A DNA stretch of 15,117 bases from JBDTNL01 sp039933785. Lineage in GTDB: Bacteria > Acidobacteriota > Thermoanaerobaculia > Multivoradales > JAGPDF01. Position numbers and translations under genes: made by a program. The notes under the pieces are model-generated. The model was not told the DNA's origin, searched no databases, and saw only the letters and a program-made list of their open reading frames with translations. Of this stretch, positions 11,915 to 15,117 are shown piece after piece. Within the stretch, counting starts at the first letter, position 1. Every line of letters starts with the position of its first letter. The stretch covers positions 1 through 15,117 of the forward strand of contig JBDTNL010000081.1 of assembly GCA_039933785.1 (NCBI GenBank), in the 5' to 3' direction.

Positions 11915-12251
11915 CGGCGCTGGTGGTCGACGGCGAGACCTTGTTCTATTCGACGCGCGGCGAAGGGCCGGTGTGTTTCGTGCTGAGTGCGATGGGCGTG
12001 AAACCGTACGAGGCCCAGATGCCAGCGCCGATAAGCACGGGGCGGAAGCTGGTCTTCGTGGAGCTTCGCGGCAGCGCTCCGACGGCGGCCGATCCCGCGA
12101 GTCTGACCTTCGACCGGCTCGCCATCGACCTCGAGGCCATTCGCCAGGATCTCGGCGTCGAACAGGCGGCCGCGGGTACCAGCCGTTCTTCGAGGAGCCG
12201 GACAGGTTCGCGTCCGCGGTGGGGGAGTGGATGACGAGGACTCGGTCGTGA
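11911..12251 (+). pseudogene. alpha/beta hydrolase gutted by an internal deletion
   Basis: The first 88 or so residues from ATG 11911 read as the N-terminus of an alpha/beta hydrolase: ALVVDGETLFYSTRGEGPVC, the KLVFVELRGS strand and FDRLAIDLEAIRQDLGVEQA just before where the nucleophile elbow (GxSxG) should be. From about 12172, in a different frame, the sequence reads GYQPFFEEPDRFASAVGEWM and ends at TGA 12249-12251. That is the typical C-terminus just after the catalytic histidine. The middle, with the nucleophile serine, acid and histidine, is missing, by family size about 150-180 residues. It cannot be an active enzyme. The old stop still overlaps the next gene's GTG (GTGA). Confidence 0.75.
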
Positions 12252-12655
12252 CCAAGCGAAGCGCCGAGCTTCAGGCTCTGCTGCGCAGCCTCGAACCGAT
12301 GCTGCACGACGGGGTCTATGTGTATTCAACCTTGCCCGAGGGCGTGGACGGGGCGACGGTCGAGGCCATCGCCACGGTGCGTGAGCCCGAGGGTATGTCC
12401 GTGATCGTGCCCGAGGCGGCGGCGCTAGGCGCCGGACTGCCGGTGCTCTACCGCGCCGCCTGGATCACGCTGACCGTGCAGTCGGAGTTGCAGGCCGTCG
12501 GCCTGACCGCGGCCTTCGCGGCCGCGCTTGGCGATGCGGGGATCAGCTGCAACGTGGTCGCGGGCGCGTACCACGATCACTTGTTCGTGCCCTTCGAATC
12601 GGGACCGGCGGCGTTGGCCTGTCTGCGCGCTCTGCAGGCGCGAGCGACGGGCTAG
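12248..12655 (+). CDS. ACT-domain protein (ACT_3/ACT_7, DUF2241-like)
   Basis: A 135-residue protein made of two ACT-like halves: LRSLEPMLHDGVYVYSTLPE with TVEAIATVREPEGMSVIVPE, then AAWITLTVQSELQAVGLTAA with FAAALGDAGISCNVVAGAYH and DHLFVPFESGPAALACL. This matches small ACT proteins of the DUF2241 type. ACT domains usually bind amino acids and regulate enzymes; no partner or ligand is known for this family. The start is GTG 12248, because it overlaps the TGA of the hydrolase remnant and the family begins TKRSAEL. An ATG at 12227 in the same frame would place seven acidic residues before it. It is the last gene of the plus-strand run, 25 bases from the convergent dehydrogenase gene. Confidence 0.85.
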   Translation: MTKRSAELQALLRSLEPMLHDGVYVYSTLPEGVDGATVEAIATVREPEGMSVIVPEAAALGAGLPVLYRAAWITLTVQSELQAVGLTAAFAAALGDAGISCNVVAGAYHDHLFVPFESGPAALACLRALQARATG

Positions 12656-12673
12656 CCGGAGCGCCGCGTCGTC

Positions 12674-12690
12674 GCTTCGGTCAGCGAAGC
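12674..12690. terminator. possible short hairpin between convergent genes
   Basis: GCTTCG (12674-12679) pairs with CGAAGC (12685-12690) around a five-base loop. It spans the stop of the dehydrogenase gene and lies 19 bases past the ACT-protein stop. There is no T-run on either strand, so a rho-independent terminator is only a guess. Confidence 0.25.
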
Positions 12691-13631
12691 TTGGCGCTGA
12701 GCTTCTCGAGCATGTCCGTCACCATGGCCTCGATGCCGAAGGTCGGCGACCAGCCCCACTCACGCCGCGCCGCGCTGTCGTCCATCGAGTTGGGCCAGGA
12801 GTCGGCGATCGCCTGGCGGCCGGGATCGACCTTGTAGTCGATCTGGAATGCGGGCAGATGCTTGCGGATCTCCGCCGCGAGCTGCTCAGGTGTGAAGTGC
12901 ATCGCGCTCAGGTTGAACGCGTTTCTATGCTCGAGCGATTTGGGGTCGGCTTCCATGAGTGCGATGAGTGCCCGCAGCGCATCGGGCATGTACATCATGT
13001 CGAGCTCGGTCTGCGGCTTGAGGAAGCAGGTGTAGCGGCCGTGGAGGAGCGCCTCGTAGAAGATCGCGACCGCATAGTCGGTCGTGCCGCCGCCCGGAGG
13101 CGCGACGTACGAGATCAGACCGGGAAAGCGCAGGCCGCGGGTATCGACGCCGAAGCGGCGGAAGTAGTAGTCGCAGAGGAGCTCGCCCGCCACCTTGGTG
13201 ACGCCGTACATGGTGTTGGGCCGCTGGATGGTGTCTTGCGGCGTGTGATCCTGCGGCGTGCCGGGGCCGAAGGCGCCTATCGAGCTCGGGAAGAACACCT
13301 GACAGCCCGCCGAGCGCGCGGTCTCGAGGACGTTGTAGAGACCGTCCATGTTGAGATGCCACGCCACGTGGGGCTTTTCTTCGGAGGTGGCGGAGAGCAG
13401 GGCGGCGAGGTGATAGATGGTACCGACGTCATGGGCGCGGACGACGTCTTGGATCTGACGCGGATTGGTGCAATCGATGAATTCGAACTTGCCGCCATCC
13501 GCCAGCGTTTCGATCGGCGGCATGCGAATGTCGGAGGCGACGATGGTGTCGGCGCCATAGCGCTCGCGCAGCGCCGGCACGAGCTCCGATCCGATCTGGC
13601 CGAGGGCGCCGGTGACGAGGATCCTCTTCAT
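12681..13631 (-). CDS. NAD-dependent L-threonine 3-dehydrogenase, SDR type
   Basis: A 316-residue extended short-chain dehydrogenase. The NAD site GALGQIG is at 8-14. The catalytic residues are the Ser in FPSSIGAFG (116-117), and Tyr142 and Lys146 in MYGVTK. The segments GLRFPGLISYVAPPGGGTTDY (split here as 166-175 and 176-186), CFLKPQTELDMMYMPDALRA and PEQLAAEIRKHLPAF with ADSWPNSMDDSAARREWGW are characteristic of epimerase-like threonine dehydrogenases. These convert L-threonine to 2-amino-3-oxobutyrate with NAD+. The usual next step, 2-amino-3-ketobutyrate CoA ligase (kbl), is not in the window. It is cytosolic, complete and of normal family length. No Shine-Dalgarno is seen; a -10-like box sits 9 bases upstream of the ATG. 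Confidence 0.93.
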   Translation of the reverse strand: MKRILVTGALGQIGSELVPALRERYGADTIVASDIRMPPIETLADGGKFEFIDCTNPRQIQDVVRAHDVGTIYHLAALLSATSEEKPHVAWHLNMDGLYNVLETARSAGCQVFFPSSIGAFGPGTPQDHTPQDTIQRPNTMYGVTKVAGELLCDYYFRRFGVDTRGLRFPGLISYVAPPGGGTTDYAVAIFYEALLHGRYTCFLKPQTELDMMYMPDALRALIALMEADPKSLEHRNAFNLSAMHFTPEQLAAEIRKHLPAFQIDYKVDPGRQAIADSWPNSMDDSAARREWGWSPTFGIEAMVTDMLEKLSAKLR

Positions 13632-13640
13632 GGTCGGGGC

Positions 13641-13649
13641 AGTTTAGCA
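13641..13649 (-). promoter_or_regulatory. possible extended -10 promoter of the threonine dehydrogenase gene
   Basis: On the minus strand TGCTAAACT ends nine bases before the ATG at 13631. TAAACT matches TATAAT at four of six positions and is preceded by TG plus one base. There is no recognisable -35 at normal spacing. If real, the mRNA would begin within about three bases of the start codon, again leaderless. Confidence 0.3.
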
Positions 13650-13724
13650 GCGGCTCAGACCGCCGGGGAGCCGGTGATACGCTGGAATTCGCCGCTTTTC
13701 CTGCCTGGGAAGGAAACGAAAACC

Positions 13725-14108
13725 ATGCGCAAATTGATCCTGGTTCTCTTCGCTCTAGTCGTGCTTGCATGCGGGCTGGGCGCGGCATGGCTTTACGCCG
13801 CGTTGCACTTCAACTACTCGGACGGTGAGCGCGCTGGCTACGTGCAGAAGTTCTCGCGCAAGGGCTGGTTGTGCAAGACCTGGGAGGGCGAGCTCGCGCA
13901 GGTCAATCTGCCGGGTACGGTGGCCAATGTGTTCCCATTCTCGGTACGTGATGCTGGCGTTGCAGCGCGTATCGAGCAGACCATGGGCCATCGCGCGGTG
14001 TTGCACTACGAGGAGCATCGCGGGCTGCCCACGAAATGTTTCGGCGAGACGCAATATTTCATCACCGATGTGCGGCTGGCCGAGGACGGAGGAGGTACGT
14101 TGCCATGA
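13725..14108 (+). CDS. membrane-anchored uncharacterised protein (often mislabelled 6-phosphogluconate dehydrogenase)
   Basis: A 127-residue protein with one N-terminal membrane helix (residues 4-27) and a small soluble domain. Recognisable stretches are NYSDGERAGYVQKFSRKGW (30-48), LCKTWEGELAQV, FPFSVRDAGVAARI and LHYEEHRGLPTKCFGETQYF. Two cysteines (50 and 105) could form a disulfide outside the membrane. As I recall, proteins of this type carry the label 6-phosphogluconate dehydrogenase in databases. It has none of the NADP-binding or catalytic features of that enzyme and is far too short, so the label is an error. The start has GGGAAGG upstream. The TGA overlaps the ATG of the secreted hydrolase (ATGA, 14105-14108), so it is cotranslated with it. 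Confidence 0.82.
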   Translation: MRKLILVLFALVVLACGLGAAWLYAALHFNYSDGERAGYVQKFSRKGWLCKTWEGELAQVNLPGTVANVFPFSVRDAGVAARIEQTMGHRAVLHYEEHRGLPTKCFGETQYFITDVRLAEDGGGTLP

Positions 14109-14971
14109 ATCGAGTGCAGAAGAGCATCCTGGTTGGCGGACTGGCGCTCATTGTGAGCGTGCTTCCGAGCTTCGCCTTGGATCCGGCGGCAGACGAGGCG
14201 GCGAAGATGCACGCGGCGCATCAGCACGAGGCGCCCGCGCCGACTCCCGCGGCGGAGGCCGCGCCGAAAATCCCGGTGAGCGGCGTCGATGTGGTCTACG
14301 CCACGCTCGGCGGCAAACCGGTGAAGGGATATCTGGCGGCGCCTCGGGGCGTTGCTCCGGCGCATCCGCTGCCGGGAATCATCGTGATCCACGAGTGGTG
14401 GGGGTTGAACGACAACGTGCGGAGCATGGCGCGGCGACTGGCGGGTGAGGGGTATGTGGCGCTGGCGGTCGATCTCTACGCCGGCGCGTCAGCGACGGAT
14501 GGGGATGCGGCGCAGAAGCTAATGCAGGGTGTGCTGAAGGATACAGATACCGCGACCGCGAACTTGAAGGCGGCGTACGAGTTTCTCGAGACGCAGCAGA
14601 AGGCGCCGAAGATCGGCGTCGTCGGCTGGTGCTTCGGCGGCGGCTGGTCGTTGGCTACGGCTCTCGCGTTGCCGGACAAGATCGATGCGACGGCGATCTA
14701 CTACGGGCGGTTGGTCCAGGATCCGGAAAAGCTCAAGCCGTTGCAGATGCCGATCATCGGGTTCTTTGGCGGGCTCGATACCGGGATCTCGCCGGCGGAC
14801 ATCTCTTCGTTCGAGACTACGCTGCGCTCGCTGGGAAAAACGGTCACGACGAAGACCTATCCCGATGCGAAGCATGGTTTTGCGAATTCTTCTGGGCAGG
14901 CGTACAACGCGGCTGCGGCGGAAGATGCTTGGAAGCTCACCGTGGCGTTTTTTGCGAAGAACTTGAAGTAG
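14105..14971 (+). CDS. secreted dienelactone hydrolase family protein
   Basis: A 288-residue alpha/beta hydrolase of the dienelactone hydrolase family, exported by a signal peptide (residues 1-24, ending PSFA). A His-rich, Pro/Ala linker (35-55) precedes the enzyme. The catalytic triad is visible: Cys176 in GWCFGGG, Asp225 in FFGGLD and His257 in AKHGFA. Glu97 in IHEWWG matches the glutamate that interacts with the active Cys in this family. Cytosolic dienelactone hydrolases cleave dienelactone in chloroaromatic breakdown. This exported copy, longer by its leader and linker, probably acts on another ester or lactone outside the cytoplasm, and no aromatic-pathway genes lie nearby. It is the second gene of a two-gene unit. 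Confidence 0.93.
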   Translation: MNRVQKSILVGGLALIVSVLPSFALDPAADEAAKMHAAHQHEAPAPTPAAEAAPKIPVSGVDVVYATLGGKPVKGYLAAPRGVAPAHPLPGIIVIHEWWGLNDNVRSMARRLAGEGYVALAVDLYAGASATDGDAAQKLMQGVLKDTDTATANLKAAYEFLETQQKAPKIGVVGWCFGGGWSLATALALPDKIDATAIYYGRLVQDPEKLKPLQMPIIGFFGGLDTGISPADISSFETTLRSLGKTVTTKTYPDAKHGFANSSGQAYNAAAAEDAWKLTVAFFAKNLK

Positions 14972-14992
14972 AGCCGCTCGTGCAGAGCTCCG

Positions 14993-15117
14993 TTAGATCA
15001 CACTGGTGATGAACGTGGCGCTCTTTTCAATTGCGAGCGCCACGTTCTCTTTCTCGCTCCTACCCGATGACTTTCTCGGCTTGAAGGAGTGGTCTCCGTC
15101 GGGGATCCATCCGATCT
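14993..15117 (-). CDS. alpha/beta hydrolase, C-terminal end (partial at window edge)
   Basis: On the minus strand an open frame enters from the right edge and ends at TAA (14995-14993). The 40 residues include IPDGDHSFKPRKSSGRSEKE and NVALAIEKSATFITSV. The motif DGDHSFKP is the catalytic-histidine region of KANL3/Tex30-like (dienelactone-hydrolase-related) alpha/beta hydrolases, whose C-terminal helix follows exactly this pattern. The rest of the gene lies beyond the window. It converges on the secreted hydrolase gene with a gap of 21 bases. Confidence 0.75.
   Translation of the reverse strand, partial: IGWIPDGDHSFKPRKSSGRSEKENVALAIEKSATFITSVI
15011..15047 (+). terminator. strong inverted repeat, likely terminator of the hydrolase unit
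   Basis: GAACGTGGCGCTC (15011-15023) and GAGCGCCACGTTC (15035-15047) are perfect 13-base inverses around an 11-base loop, followed on the plus strand by TCTTTCTC. It begins 39 bases after the secreted hydrolase stop. It lies inside the end of the convergent hydrolase gene, so the repeat must also be read as protein there. The T-tract is interrupted, so termination efficiency is uncertain. Confidence 0.55.

Noticed and set aside
12528..13724. Long plus-strand frame leading into the membrane-anchored protein
   Set aside because: It is antisense to the well-supported threonine dehydrogenase. The real gene starts at ATG 13725 with a ribosome site and a membrane helix.
13725..14108. 6-phosphogluconate dehydrogenase
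   Set aside because: The protein is 127 residues with a membrane anchor and lacks any NADP-binding or catalytic motif of that enzyme.

Overview
The window is high-GC DNA from an unidentified environmental Gram-negative bacterium. There is no rRNA, tRNA or clade-defining gene, so I do not name a phylum. The Gram-negative inference rests on a lipoprotein-type signal, several Sec-type signal peptides, and an integron cassette array, which is typical of Proteobacteria and some other environmental phyla. Most genes are small accessory or stress genes packed into short runs with overlapping starts and stops. That looks like a chromosomal accessory region rather than a plasmid backbone or a phage.

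Region 1 (1-2244) is a run of integron gene cassettes. Three closely related attC sites (64-133, 755-823, 1192-1260) carry GCCTAAC and GTTAGGC outer core sites and a shared hairpin centre. A fourth, eroded site ends near 1663 with GTTGGGT. The cassettes encode a putative lipoprotein, a small four-helix membrane protein whose reading frame ends inside the next attC, a small zinc-ribbon protein, and a putative secreted protein that may have its own promoter. No integrase gene is visible, so this is either the far end of a chromosomal integron or an integrase-less attC cluster. Two IS-end-like direct repeats lie just left of the first attC. The cassettes look less GC-rich than the rest of the window.

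Region 2 (2280-4068, minus strand) is a compact operon: ArsR-type repressor, SRPBCC/AHSA1-like protein, DoxX-like membrane protein, DUF1801 protein. The repressor has a good sigma70-like promoter whose -10 box lies 6 bases from the ATG, so its mRNA is predicted to be leaderless.

Region 3 (4108-12655, plus strand) is a dense series. In order: a collapsed PadR/HAAS-type pair, a SAM methyltransferase with a frame break near its start, a glyoxalase-like protein, an SRPBCC protein, a second VOC protein, a DinB-family protein, a lipocalin-like gene with an internal deletion, a secreted protein of unknown function, a 53-residue membrane protein, a zinc-ribbon protein, an isoprenylcysteine-methyltransferase-like membrane enzyme, a VIT1/CCC1-type metal transporter, a DUF4440/SnoaL-like protein, an alpha/beta hydrolase gutted by an internal deletion, and an ACT-domain protein. 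Four genes in this stretch are broken by internal deletion or frame change while their neighbours and coupled start/stop overlaps are intact. This points either to local gene decay or to collapsed assembly.

Region 4 (12681-15117) holds an SDR-type L-threonine 3-dehydrogenase (minus strand) and, divergently, a two-gene unit: a membrane-anchored protein of a family often mislabelled 6-phosphogluconate dehydrogenase, overlapping a secreted dienelactone-hydrolase-family enzyme. At the right edge is the C-terminal end of a second alpha/beta hydrolase on the minus strand. A strong inverted repeat inside it probably ends the converging transcript.

The strongest candidate for something new is the cassette array with its four unrecognised cassette proteins. 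The rest is mostly recognisable families in common arrangements, apart from the repeated lesions.
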